Shown in pieces: positions 48,576 to 56,644 of a stretch of 64,000 bases of DNA. Made by a program: the position numbers and the translations under genes. Origin of the DNA: Gordonia phthalatica (GTDB lineage: Bacteria > Actinomycetota > Actinomycetes > Mycobacteriales > Mycobacteriaceae); assembly GCF_001305675.1 (NCBI RefSeq), contig NZ_CP011853.1, forward strand, positions 3,596,001 to 3,660,000, written 5' to 3'. Under the pieces are notes generated by a model. That model searched no databases. It worked only from the letters and a program-made list of their open reading frames with translations, and was not told where the DNA came from. The first letter of the stretch is position 1. The number at the start of each line of letters is the position of its first letter.

Positions 48576-49753
48576 CTCGTCAGTTCCTCTGTGTTCGCCG
48601 ACCCGGTGTCGCTGTCCGACGGGTCGATGGGGATGTACAGGCTGAACGTCGAACCGGTTCCCGGTCGACTCCACAACCCGATATGACCGCCATGGCTGGC
48701 CGCCACATGCTTCACGATCGCCAGCCCCAGTCCGGTGCCGCCGGTCGCGCGAGACCGCGCCTTGTCGACGCGGAAGAATCGTTCGAATACCCGCTGCTGA
48801 TCGGCGGGTGCGATGCCGATGCCACGGTCGGTGACCGCGATGCACACCATGTCGACGTCGTCGACCTTCGAGACCTTGCGGCTCACCGACACCACATCGC
48901 CCGCGGACGAGTGGTTGATGGCGTTCACCAGCAGGTTCGAGAGCGCGGTCAGCAGCAGGGTCCGGTCGCCCTGGACGTGCAGTCCGATCGGGTCGTCGGT
49001 GATGAGGCTGATCTCGGCGACCTCCGCGCTGACGCTCGCCGCGGCAAGGGCGTCGTCGATCAGCGGGTCGACGTCGACCTGCGCGAAGTCCGGAATCCGG
49101 CCCTCCTGCAGGCGCGACAGGCCGATCAGTTCGTTGACCAGGGAACCCATCCGCGTCGCCTCTTTGAGCACGCGCCGCCCGAAGTGGTCGACGGCCTCAG
49201 GGTCGTCGCGGGATTCGAGCATCGCCTCGGCCATCAGGCTGATGGCGCCGAGCGGCGTCTTCAGTTCGTGGGAGACGTTGGCGGCGAAGTCGCGTCGCGT
49301 GGCCTCGACGCGCTGGTTGGTGGAGTCGTCGTCGCCGAAGATCAGCGCGTAGCGGACGCCTTCGAAGATGGCGAGGCGCGCGTTGCAGCGAACGTTCTCC
49401 ACGGCGCGGGGCGCGGTGCGGCCGGTCGAGAGGAAACCGAGGGTCGACGACGGCGGCACGAAGTCGAAGTACCGGTCGACGCCGGTGATGAAGACTTCGG
49501 TGACCGCTTCGGCGATGCCGTCGGCGAGGGTGTCGCGGAACATGCCGAGATCGGTGGCGCGCTTGTTGTAGAGCACCACGTTGTGGAACTCGTCGACGGC
49601 GATGATGCCGGTCGCGGTGTGCGCGACGATGAGACCCAGGAGGTCCGGGCGCGACCGTCGCTCATCGACGATCACCAGATCTTCGAGAGGGGTGTCAGGC
49701 GCCACCGAGTCGTCGGATCGGGTGGTGACCGAATTCGGTTCTTCGCCCCGCAC
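48572..49753 (-). CDS. senX3: Sensor histidine kinase SenX3, lacking membrane segments
   Basis: 393 residues from the GTG at 49753; an in-frame TAG six codons upstream prevents a longer frame. A PAS-like region (residues ~45-140) leads to the H box Asn-Val-Ser-His-Glu-Leu-Lys-Thr-Pro-Leu, N box Leu-Leu-Val-Asn-Ala-Ile-Asn-His and G boxes Asp-Arg-Gly-Ile-Gly-Ile and Gly-Gly-Thr-Gly-Leu-Gly-Leu. Mycobacterial SenX3 begins with two membrane helices; here the first ~40 residues are hydrophilic and no hydrophobic stretch exists. It therefore looks cytosolic, perhaps recruited through PstB/PhoU-like partners. Confidence 0.9.
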   Translation of the reverse strand: MRGEEPNSVTTRSDDSVAPDTPLEDLVIVDERRSRPDLLGLIVAHTATGIIAVDEFHNVVLYNKRATDLGMFRDTLADGIAEAVTEVFITGVDRYFDFVPPSSTLGFLSTGRTAPRAVENVRCNARLAIFEGVRYALIFGDDDSTNQRVEATRRDFAANVSHELKTPLGAISLMAEAMLESRDDPEAVDHFGRRVLKEATRMGSLVNELIGLSRLQEGRIPDFAQVDVDPLIDDALAAASVSAEVAEISLITDDPIGLHVQGDRTLLLTALSNLLVNAINHSSAGDVVSVSRKVSKVDDVDMVCIAVTDRGIGIAPADQQRVFERFFRVDKARSRATGGTGLGLAIVKHVAASHGGHIGLWSRPGTGSTFSLYIPIDPSDSDTGSANTEELTS

Positions 49754-49964
49754 GACTCCCCTGCTCCGCTACAACGACATGGACACTTCGCGTGCCCGAA
49801 GGGCACACACGGATCTTACGTCCCGTCCACCTGAGTTCGCAGCCCGGGAGGACAGTGTTCGATGCCCGTTCACGCCCGGTTGACCTGGGTTGCACGGACA
49901 TTAACGCGCGGCGTCCACGCCATGACGTCGACGCCGCGCGGGCGGTGTTCGGAGAGGACTCGGG

Positions 49965-50270
49965 TCAGTCGGAGATGAGGTCCTGGTACTCCGGGTGCTT
50001 CTCGACGTACTTCTGCACGTACGAGCAGACCGGAACCATCGTCTGCCCGTTGGCACGCACGTCGTCGAGCACGTGCTTCACCAACTGCGCAGCGAATCCG
50101 CGACCGCCGAAGCGCTCATAGACGACGGTGTGGGTCAACGCCAGACGATCGCCGTCCTGCGTGTAGTCGACATAACCGACCTCCACCGGGTCGTTGTCGT
50201 CGTCGATGAGATCAGCGCGGTAACGCTCCTGAACCGAGAGATGAGTTACCTCGAGAGTGCCGTCAGCCAT
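49965..50270 (-). CDS. GNAT-like N-acetyltransferase domain protein (YidJ type)
   Basis: 101 residues from the ATG at 50270. Small acetyltransferase fold of the DUF1794/YidJ kind: Val-Gly-Tyr-Val-Asp-Tyr strand, His-Thr-Val-Val-Tyr-Glu-Arg-Phe-Gly-Gly-Arg-Gly-Phe-Ala acetyl-CoA loop, Val-Pro-Val-Cys-Ser-Tyr-Val-Gln-Lys-Tyr. Ends His-Pro-Glu-Tyr-Gln-Asp-Leu, a family-typical C-terminus. Substrate unknown. It is between gpmA and senX3; the 211 bp to senX3 hold nothing clear. Confidence 0.82.
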   Translation of the reverse strand: MADGTLEVTHLSVQERYRADLIDDDNDPVEVGYVDYTQDGDRLALTHTVVYERFGGRGFAAQLVKHVLDDVRANGQTMVPVCSYVQKYVEKHPEYQDLISD

Positions 50271-50362
50271 GACATCCAATGTAGCGCAGGCCACACGGAC
50301 GCGCACCCGGCCCCGACGATGCGGGACCGGGTGCGCGGGGTGTGCGAGGATGCGGCGTTTCG

Positions 50363-51106
50363 CTACTTGTTGCCCTGTGCCGCAACGGCTGCCGCGCCCG
50401 CGGCCGCCGCCTCCGGATCCAGGTAGACGCCGCCGACGGTGACCGGACGGAGGTTCTCGTCGAGGTCGTAGCGGAGCGGGTTCCCGGTCGGGATGTTCAG
50501 ATGCGCGATGTCCTCGTCGGAGATGCCGTCGAGGTGCTTCACGAGGGCGCGCAGCGAGTTGCCGTGCGCGGCGACGAGCACGGTCTTGCCCGCGCGGAGG
50601 TCGGCCTCGATCGACTCGGTGTAGTACGGGATGAGGCGCTTCACGACGTCCTGCAGGCACTCGGTCAGCGGGACCTCGATGCCGGCGTAGCGGGGGTCGC
50701 CCACCTGGCTGTACTCGTTGTCGGCGTCGATGGCGGGCGGCGGGGTGTCGTAGCTGCGACGCCACAGCATGAACTGCTCGTCGCCGTACTTCTCCTTGGT
50801 CTCCGCCTTGTTCAAGCCCTGCAGCGCGCCGTAGTGACGCTCGTTGAGGCGCCAGTCGCGGACCACGGGGATCCAGTGGCGGTCGGCGGTGTCGAGCGCG
50901 ATCTGCGCGGTGATGATCGCGCGACGCAGCAGCGACGTGTAGAGGACGTCGGGCAGCAGGTCGTGCTCCACCAGGAGTTCGCCCGCGCGGACGGCCTCAG
51001 CCCGTCCCTTGTCGGTGAGTGCGACGTCGACCCAACCGGTGAACTGGTTGGACGCGTTCCACTCGCTCTCGCCGTGCCGCATCAGAATCAGGGTGCCGTT
51101 GCTCAT
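50363..51106 (-). CDS. gpmA: 2,3-Bisphosphoglycerate-dependent phosphoglycerate mutase
   Basis: 247 residues. Catalytic Leu-Met-Arg-His-Gly-Glu-Ser-Glu-Trp-Asn at residues ~8-17, Phe-Thr-Gly-Trp-Val-Asp, Asn-Glu-Arg-His-Tyr-Gly-Ala-Leu-Gln-Gly and Val-Ala-Ala-His-Gly-Asn-Ser are all present. It interconverts 3- and 2-phosphoglycerate in glycolysis. The locus order mshA-YbjN-gpm-senX3 is conserved in mycobacteria. Confidence 0.95.
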   Translation of the reverse strand: MSNGTLILMRHGESEWNASNQFTGWVDVALTDKGRAEAVRAGELLVEHDLLPDVLYTSLLRRAIITAQIALDTADRHWIPVVRDWRLNERHYGALQGLNKAETKEKYGDEQFMLWRRSYDTPPPAIDADNEYSQVGDPRYAGIEVPLTECLQDVVKRLIPYYTESIEADLRAGKTVLVAAHGNSLRALVKHLDGISDEDIAHLNIPTGNPLRYDLDENLRPVTVGGVYLDPEAAAAGAAAVAAQGNK

Positions 51107-51175
51107 GTCGGCTAGTTTCCCACACGGATCGGCGAGGCACCCAGCCGCTCCGGCGCGATGCCGTCGGGATCGTTG

Positions 51176-51766
51176 TTACTCCGACGACTGGCTCGGCCCG
51201 TCGCCGACCGACCACACCGGAAGGGCGTCGGGGTCGCCGAGCGGGGCGATCTCGGGAAGGTCGTTCTCATCGATGAGATGCTCGAAGGCTTCGAGGTTGC
51301 GCATCGACTCGCCGCGTGCCTTGCGCCACGCCCACTCGCGCTTGATCGAGGTGAGGAAGCCGATCTCGAGGATCTGGTTGAAGTCGCCGTCTGCGGCCTC
51401 GAGGACCTGGCCGAGGATGCGGTCCACCTCGGTCGCGGTGATCGCGTCGACCGCGATCCGGCCGACGAGGTAGATGTCGCCGATGTTGTCGAGTGTGTAG
51501 GCGATGCCGTACAGGCGCCGGTTCCGCTTCAGCAGCCAGCGGTAGACGGCCTCGTGGTTCTCGTCGGGGCGGCGGCAGACGAAGGCCTCCACCCGCACAC
51601 CGTGTCCGCCCGCGGTCAGCAGCACCGTCGTCTTGAGCTTCCGCTCACCCGGCAGCTCCAGCACGAAGTGCTCGGACTTGGCACCGCCCGACGACTTGCG
51701 GACGTACTCCATCTCGTTCTCGTCGAGCGCTGCGATCAGCGCGTCGACCGTCTCGTCGAGGTTCAC
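51176..51766 (-). CDS. YbjN-domain protein (Rv0487-like)
   Basis: 196 residues from the GTG at 51766, which overlaps the mshA stop (GTGA). A YbjN/type III chaperone-like fold: Asn-Leu-Asp-Glu-Thr-Val-Asp-Ala-Leu-Ile, then Val-Glu-Ala-Phe-Val-Cys-Arg-Arg-Pro and Leu-Leu-Lys-Arg-Asn-Arg-Arg-Leu-Tyr-Gly. A conserved partner of mshA in actinobacteria; function unknown. The C-terminal extension is longer than the core domain. Confidence 0.82.
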   Translation of the reverse strand: MNLDETVDALIAALDENEMEYVRKSSGGAKSEHFVLELPGERKLKTTVLLTAGGHGVRVEAFVCRRPDENHEAVYRWLLKRNRRLYGIAYTLDNIGDIYLVGRIAVDAITATEVDRILGQVLEAADGDFNQILEIGFLTSIKREWAWRKARGESMRNLEAFEHLIDENDLPEIAPLGDPDALPVWSVGDGPSQSSE

Positions 51767-53082
51767 ACCATCATCCTTGCTCTGTTTCTCCACCGCCGGA
51801 GCCCGAAGCGTCCGGAGTCGGTCTGTGCATGTCGACCGAACGCCGACATCGCCCGCGAGTAGCTCGCCATCAACGCGTCCGTGGTGTGCTCCCACGAGAA
51901 CTGGCTCGCGTGCACGGCCGCGGCCCGCCCCATGTCGGCACGACGGGCCGGGTCGGCGAGCAGCTCCGACAGTCGCCGGGTCCACTCGTCGATGCCGTGG
52001 CCGTCCACCAGCACGCCGGTCCGACCGTCCTGGACGGCCACCCCGAGTCCGCCGACGCGGGCGGCGATCACCGGGATGCCGCACGCCTGGGCCTCGATGG
52101 CGACCAGACCGAAGCTCTCCGAGTAGCTGGGCACCGCGACGACATCGGAGGCCCGGTACACGTGCACCAGTCGTTCGGGTGGTTGCGGCGGCAGGAAGTC
52201 GATGCGATCGGCGACGCCGAGGTCGCGTGCCAGGTCGATCAAGGCGGTCGGTTGCGCCAGCCCGCTGCCCGACGGTCCACCGACCACCATCACCCGCAGT
52301 CGTCCGGTCGCGTCGGCCTTGAGGAGCGGCGCCATCGCGGCCACCAGCACGTCGGGCGCTTTGAGCGGTTGGATGCGGCCGACGAAGGTGACGAGGACGT
52401 CGTCGGGCGCGAGGCCGAGTTCGGCGCGGGAGGCGGTGCGGTCACCCGGGGAGTAACGGTCCAGGTCGGCGCCGGGGACCACCACGTCGATGCGCGACGG
52501 GTCGGCGCCGTACATGTCGGTCAGTTCGGCGACCTCGGTGGCGGTGTTGGCGATCAGCCGGTCGGCCTCGTCGACCACCTGCTGCTCGCCGACCACGCGG
52601 ACCATCGGCTCGGCGGCGTCGCCGTCGGCGAGCGAGGCGTTCTTGACGGCTGCGAGAGTGTGCGCGGTGTGGATCAGCGGGACGCCCCAGCGGTCGCGGG
52701 CCAGCCACCCCACCTGGCCCGACAGCCAGTAGTGCGAGTGGATCAGGTCGTAGTGGCCGGGTTCCTGCGCCGCCTCCGCGCGCAGCACGTTGGCGGAGAA
52801 GGCGCAGAGCTGACTGGGCAGGTCGCGCTTGTCCAGGCCGTCGAACGGGCCGGCGACCACGTTGCGGACGGTGACGCCGGGCGCGGCGTCGACCACCGGC
52901 TGGTCGGTCGACGAAGTGGCGCGCGTGAAGATCTCGACCTCCACGCCGCGGCGTGCCAGCCGGGTGGCCGTCTGCCACACGTAGACGTTCATCCCGCCGG
53001 CGTCCCCCGTGCCGGGCTGGGCCAATGGAGAGGTGTGCACGGAGATCAGTGCGATACGCCTCGGGGTGGGGCCAGCGGTCAT
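51763..53082 (-). CDS. mshA: D-inositol-3-phosphate glycosyltransferase
   Basis: 439 residues. GT4/GT-B fold: N-terminal Ser-Val-His-Thr-Ser-Pro-Leu-Ala-Gln-Pro-Gly, Gly-Gly-Met-Asn-Val-Tyr-Val, His-Ser-His-Tyr-Trp-Leu-Ser-Gly, and C-terminal Glu-Ser-Phe-Gly-Leu-Val-Ala-Ile-Glu-Ala-Gln-Ala-Cys-Gly. It transfers GlcNAc from UDP-GlcNAc to inositol-3-phosphate, the first step of mycothiol synthesis. Strong marker for actinobacteria. Divergent from the zinc transporter operon. Confidence 0.95.
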   Translation of the reverse strand: MTAGPTPRRIALISVHTSPLAQPGTGDAGGMNVYVWQTATRLARRGVEVEIFTRATSSTDQPVVDAAPGVTVRNVVAGPFDGLDKRDLPSQLCAFSANVLRAEAAQEPGHYDLIHSHYWLSGQVGWLARDRWGVPLIHTAHTLAAVKNASLADGDAAEPMVRVVGEQQVVDEADRLIANTATEVAELTDMYGADPSRIDVVVPGADLDRYSPGDRTASRAELGLAPDDVLVTFVGRIQPLKAPDVLVAAMAPLLKADATGRLRVMVVGGPSGSGLAQPTALIDLARDLGVADRIDFLPPQPPERLVHVYRASDVVAVPSYSESFGLVAIEAQACGIPVIAARVGGLGVAVQDGRTGVLVDGHGIDEWTRRLSELLADPARRADMGRAAAVHASQFSWEHTTDALMASYSRAMSAFGRHAQTDSGRFGLRRWRNRARMMV

Positions 53083-53218
53083 GTTTCCAGAGTAGTGAAT
53101 CGACGAAACCTGTGGCGGCCGCCCATCGCTTCCACGGTGCGGTCGCGATCCGTTTCATGCACGTATGCGCAGGCAGGCATCGCTTCGACAAGCGGGAGTC
53201 GCGGTTATACACTTGCCG

Positions 53219-53237
53219 GGAACGATTTTCATTATCC
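53219..53237 (+). promoter_or_regulatory. Possible Zur box upstream of the zinc ABC operon
   Basis: GGAACGATTTTCATTATCC lies 33 bp before the start codon at 53270. It resembles the right half and centre of the actinobacterial Zur palindrome, with the left half degenerate. The position and the downstream zinc-type genes fit Zur repression, but the match is partial. Confidence 0.45.
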
Positions 53238-53269
53238 CTTCACCGGGGATACCGAAGGGGGATCCCCGC

Positions 53270-54169
53270 ATGACCGAAACCAGGACCGCGCGACGCGCAC
53301 TCCTGGCGCTCCTCGCGCTTCTCACCGCAGCGGTCGCGACCGCGTGTGCAGGCAGCGACGGGCCGGTCGCGACCGACAAGCCCGTCGTCGTCACGTCGAC
53401 CGACGTGTGGGCGGCGGTCGCGTCGGCGGTCGGCGGCGAGCACGCCGACGTCCGCGCGCTGTACTCCTCCCCCGACGGCGATCCACACGAGTTCGAGCCG
53501 TCGAGCGCCGACACCGCGCGCGTGCAGGACGCGAACCTGATCCTCATGAACGGCGGCCACTACGACGAGTTCCTGGCCCAGGCCGCCGAGGGGGCCAAGG
53601 GCGCCAAGGTGGTCGCCGACGAGGTCCGCGTCGACAAGTCGCGCGGCAACGAGCACGTCTTCTACGATCTCGCCGCCGTCGCCGACACCGCGAAGGCCGT
53701 CGCCGAGGAGCTGGCGACCATCGCTCCGGTCAACGCCGAGCACTACCGCGCCAATGCTGCGAAGTTCGTCGAGCAGATCGACGGACTGCGCGCCTCGCTC
53801 GCCGACATCAAGAAGAAGCACGCGGGAACCGAGGTCGTGTCCACCGAGCCGCTGGCCGTCGCCCTGCTCACCGATGCCGGCCTGGTCGACATCGCTCCGT
53901 CCGGATTCGTCGACGCCGTCGAGGAGGGCCAGTCGCCGTCGGCCGCCGATCGCGCCACGTTCGACGACCTGCTGACGTCCCGTCGAGCACGGGTGCTGAT
54001 CTACAACACGCAGGCCGTCGACTCCAGCACCAAGGCCGTCCTCGCGACGGCCGGGAAGGCCGGTGTTCCGGTGGTCCAGTTCACCGAGACGCTCCCCGAG
54101 GGCGTCACCGACTACATCGCATGGCAGCGCGCACAGATCGACGCGCTCGCCAAGGCCCTGAACTCGTGA
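53270..54169 (+). CDS. znuA: Zinc-type ABC transporter substrate-binding lipoprotein
   Basis: 299 residues, ATG behind a GAAGGGGGA site. The signal peptide ends in Ala-Thr-Ala-Cys-Ala, a lipobox. The cluster A-1/ZnuA fold is shown by Pro-His-Glu-Phe-Glu-Pro (first His ligand), Asn-Gly-Gly-His-Tyr-Asp-Glu-Phe and Asn-Glu-His-Val-Phe-Tyr-Asp, each with a histidine for the metal. The His-rich loop found in some ZnuA proteins is absent. Zinc is preferred on context; manganese cannot be excluded. First gene of a three-gene operon with 4-bp overlaps. Confidence 0.85.
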   Translation: MTETRTARRALLALLALLTAAVATACAGSDGPVATDKPVVVTSTDVWAAVASAVGGEHADVRALYSSPDGDPHEFEPSSADTARVQDANLILMNGGHYDEFLAQAAEGAKGAKVVADEVRVDKSRGNEHVFYDLAAVADTAKAVAEELATIAPVNAEHYRANAAKFVEQIDGLRASLADIKKKHAGTEVVSTEPLAVALLTDAGLVDIAPSGFVDAVEEGQSPSAADRATFDDLLTSRRARVLIYNTQAVDSSTKAVLATAGKAGVPVVQFTETLPEGVTDYIAWQRAQIDALAKALNS

Positions 54170-54996
54170 GCGCGCCCGTCCTCGCATTCCGCGACGCCGG
54201 CCTCACCTTCGGCGAGCGAGTGCTGTGGCGCGACCTGAACCTGGAGATCGCGCCCGGCGAGTTCGTCGCCGTGCTCGGCCCCAACGGTTCCGGCAAGACC
54301 TCCCTGCTCCGCGCGATCCTCGGGCACACCGAGCTCAGCGAAGGCGAGATCGTTGCCGACGGTACCTTGGGCTACGTGCCGCAGCAGCACGCCGAGGACT
54401 CCGACACCATGATGCTGCGGGGCCGCGATCTGGTGGGCTTCGGCGTCGACGGCAGTCAGTGGGGCTTCGGGCTGCGCGGCATCGGTCGACGCCGCGCGAA
54501 GGTCGACGCCGCCATCGAGCAGGTCGGGGCGGGAGGCTTCGCTCATCGCCCGCTCGGCCTCCTCTCCGGCGGAGAGCAGCAGCGCCTGCGGATCGCACAG
54601 GCACTGACCCGCGATCCAGCGCTGCTGCTGTGCGACGAGCCGCTCGCCAGCCTCGACCTCGCCAGCCAGCGGACGGTCGTGGATCTGCTCGACACCCGCC
54701 GCCGCACCTCGGACACGTCGATCCTGTTCGTGACGCACGAACTCAATCCGGTGCTCCCATTCGTCGACCGCGTGCTCTACCTGGCCGGCGGATCGTTCCG
54801 GATCGGGACGGTGGACGAGGTGATGAACTCCCGCACGCTCACCGAGCTGTACGGCAGCCCGGTGGAGGTGCTGCGGATCGGCGGCCGCCTGGTGGTCGTG
54901 GGCGGCGAGGACGACCACCACTGTCACGTGCACGCTTATCCGGGCGACGTGCTCGGCACCGATGTCGGCTTCGCCGTCCCGGGAGAGGACTTGTGA
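54166..54996 (+). CDS. znuC: Zinc-type ABC transporter ATP-binding protein
   Basis: 276 residues from the GTG at 54166, overlapping the upstream stop. Walker A Gly-Pro-Asn-Gly-Ser-Gly-Lys-Thr-Ser (~residues 39-47), signature Leu-Leu-Ser-Gly-Gly-Glu-Gln-Gln-Arg, Walker B Leu-Leu-Leu-Cys-Asp-Glu-Pro, then Val-Thr-His-Glu. A C-terminal tail with Asp-Asp-His-His-Cys-His-Val-His could bind zinc. A 1055-residue frame covers this gene and antisense mshA, but only this part is real. Confidence 0.9.
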   Translation: MSAPVLAFRDAGLTFGERVLWRDLNLEIAPGEFVAVLGPNGSGKTSLLRAILGHTELSEGEIVADGTLGYVPQQHAEDSDTMMLRGRDLVGFGVDGSQWGFGLRGIGRRRAKVDAAIEQVGAGGFAHRPLGLLSGGEQQRLRIAQALTRDPALLLCDEPLASLDLASQRTVVDLLDTRRRTSDTSILFVTHELNPVLPFVDRVLYLAGGSFRIGTVDEVMNSRTLTELYGSPVEVLRIGGRLVVVGGEDDHHCHVHAYPGDVLGTDVGFAVPGEDL

Positions 54997-55856
54997 TCAC
55001 ACCTTCGACTACGGTTCTCGCCGCCGACCTCGGCAACTTCTGGAACTTCTCGCAGACCGGCGATCTGCTGTCGCGCGGTTTCGTGCAGCAGTCGCTGCTC
55101 GCGCTCGCACTCCTCGGTCTGATCGGCGGACTCCTGGGCCCGATGATCGTCGCCCGGCAGATGAGTTTCGCCGTGCACGGTGCGGCGGAGCTGTCGTTCA
55201 CGGGTGCCGCGGCCGCGCTGCTGGTCGGGTTCAGCGTGAACATCGGCGGCGTGATCGGCGCCGTCATCGCTGCGGCGGTCTTCGGCGTGCTGGGCCGTCG
55301 TGCCCGCGAACGCGACTCGGTGATCGGCGTGGTCATGGCCTTCGGCCTCGGCCTCGGCGTCCTGTTCCTCAGCCTGTACGGCCGTGTCGGAACCGGCTTC
55401 GCGCTGCTGACCGGTCAGGTGGTCAGCGTCGGACGAGACGGCCTGATCGCCGTCGCCGTGACGGCCGTCGTCATCGTCACGGTCCTGGCCGCGATCTATC
55501 GGCCGCTGATGTTCTCGAGTCTGGATCCGCGGGTCGCGGCCGCCTCGGGTGTTCCGGTCCGCGCGCTCTCGATCGTCTTCGCGATCCTCGTCGGTCTCGC
55601 CGCCGCTCAGGGCGTGCAGATCATCGGCGCGCTGCTGGTGATGAGCCTGCTGATCACCCCCGCCGCCGCGGCCGCCCGGCTCACCGCGAACCCCACGACG
55701 GTCCTGATCCTGTCGGTGGTGTTCGCCGAGATCGCCGCCGTCGGCGGTCTCATCCTGTCCCTGGCGCCGGAACTGCCGATCTCGGTGACCGTCACGACCA
55801 TCTCGTTCGCGATCTATCTCGCCTGCCGCGCGGTGGGGCTGCGCGCGCGAGACTAG
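54993..55856 (+). CDS. znuB: Zinc-type ABC transporter permease
   Basis: 287 residues from the GTG at 54993, overlapping the ATPase stop. ABC-3 family permease with eight or nine helices: Gly-Pro-Met-Ile-Val-Ala-Arg-Gln-Met-Ser-Phe near residue 52 and the Gly-Ala-Leu-Leu-Val-Met-Ser-Leu-Leu-Ile-Thr-Pro-Ala-Ala segment near 215. Its TAG stop is part of a CTAGGCCGTGTTGCGA sequence that matches an end of the MITE at 20700-20865. Confidence 0.88.
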   Translation: MITPSTTVLAADLGNFWNFSQTGDLLSRGFVQQSLLALALLGLIGGLLGPMIVARQMSFAVHGAAELSFTGAAAALLVGFSVNIGGVIGAVIAAAVFGVLGRRARERDSVIGVVMAFGLGLGVLFLSLYGRVGTGFALLTGQVVSVGRDGLIAVAVTAVVIVTVLAAIYRPLMFSSLDPRVAAASGVPVRALSIVFAILVGLAAAQGVQIIGALLVMSLLITPAAAAARLTANPTTVLILSVVFAEIAAVGGLILSLAPELPISVTVTTISFAIYLACRAVGLRARD

Positions 55857-55968
55857 GCCGTGTTGCGAGTTCGATCGAGGCCACCGGCGCCTTTCCCGGC
55901 TGGTCGAGTGCGACGCTGCGAGCCTGCGAGCAACGACGCGTATCGAGGCCACCGGCACCCGGGCAGGG
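55853..55968. repeat. Interspersed repeat with CGAGGCCACCGG units
   Basis: The 112 bp between znuB and the TetR gene contain ATCGAGGCCACCGGC twice (near 55874 and 55940), with GTCGAGTGCGACGCTGCGAG between. Such CTCGATACG/CTCGACCAGC sequences are commonly scattered in actinobacterial genomes between genes. The left edge is the 16-nt CTAGGCCGTGTTGCGA shared with the MITE. Boundaries are approximate. Confidence 0.55.
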
Positions 55969-56580
55969 TCAGCCCCTACTCCCCACGATCTCCGCGAACA
56001 TCGCCTCCCAGTAGCCCAGCGACGGATCCGTCTCCGGATCGCGCGGGTGGAACGTGTATGCGAGGCGCGCACCGCGCATCGAGGTGATCATCACCTCGCG
56101 GGTCCGCACGTAGTCGGGCCGCGCCGTCACCTCCGCACCGAAGAGTTCATCGGCGCGGTCGCGGAGGATCCCGAGCATCCGGTGCTCCACACCCGAGAGC
56201 GCTTCGCGCAGTTCGGGATTCGCCGTCCTCGCCCCCATCCAGAGTTCCATCGACGCCCAGAAGCACGACTGCCCCGTGATGTTCCACATCGCCTCGACGG
56301 CGAATCGGATCCGGTCGGACAGGTCGTCGGGGATCGTCACACCGGCTGTCAACTCCGCGATCCGAACCTCGGCGAGGTGATGCACGGCAGCGGTGAGCAG
56401 CATCTCGCGCGACGGGAAGTGGTGCAGCAGCCGCCCCCTCGTTACGCCTGCGACCTGCTGAATGTGCAGGGTCGTCGCCGCCGAGTACCCCTCCTCGAAC
56501 AGCACCTTGGCGGCAGCGTCGAGGATCGTGTCCCGCGTCTGCGCCGCGCGGTCCTGCTGTCGTCGTTCCACCAGACTCAT
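55969..56580 (-). CDS. TetR-family regulator
   Basis: 203 residues from the ATG at 56580. N-terminal TetR helix-turn-helix: Thr-Arg-Asp-Thr-Ile-Leu-Asp-Ala-Ala-Ala-Lys-Val-Leu-Phe-Glu-Glu-Gly-Tyr and then Leu-His-His-Phe-Pro-Ser-Arg. The C-terminal ligand domain is unspecific. It is divergent from a flavin oxidoreductase gene over a 64-bp gap holding a palindrome, so it probably represses that gene and itself. Confidence 0.88.
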   Translation of the reverse strand: MSLVERRQQDRAAQTRDTILDAAAKVLFEEGYSAATTLHIQQVAGVTRGRLLHHFPSREMLLTAAVHHLAEVRIAELTAGVTIPDDLSDRIRFAVEAMWNITGQSCFWASMELWMGARTANPELREALSGVEHRMLGILRDRADELFGAEVTARPDYVRTREVMITSMRGARLAYTFHPRDPETDPSLGYWEAMFAEIVGSRG

Positions 56581-56607
56581 TCTCCACACTTCTGCCGAGT
56601 CCACCAT

Positions 56608-56637
56608 TGACAAAACAGTCACTTCTGACTGTATCGT
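56608..56637 (+). promoter_or_regulatory. Promoter with overlapping ACAGTCA-N4-TGACTGT operator
   Basis: TTGACA at 56608 and TATCGT at 56632 form a -35/-10 pair 18 bp apart. A perfect 7-bp inverted repeat (56615-56621 and 56626-56632) fills the spacer, typical of a TetR-family operator. Confidence 0.7.
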
Positions 56638-56644
56638 GCTTCTC

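Noticed and set aside
49754..49964. Frameshifted membrane segment of senX3 upstream
   Set aside because: No hydrophobic frame exists on the minus strand, so a missing TM region cannot be rescued by one frameshift.
51829..54996. 1055-residue plus-strand open frame
   Set aside because: Only the 3' part (54166-54996, znuC) has conserved motifs; the rest is antisense to mshA and arises from high GC codon bias.
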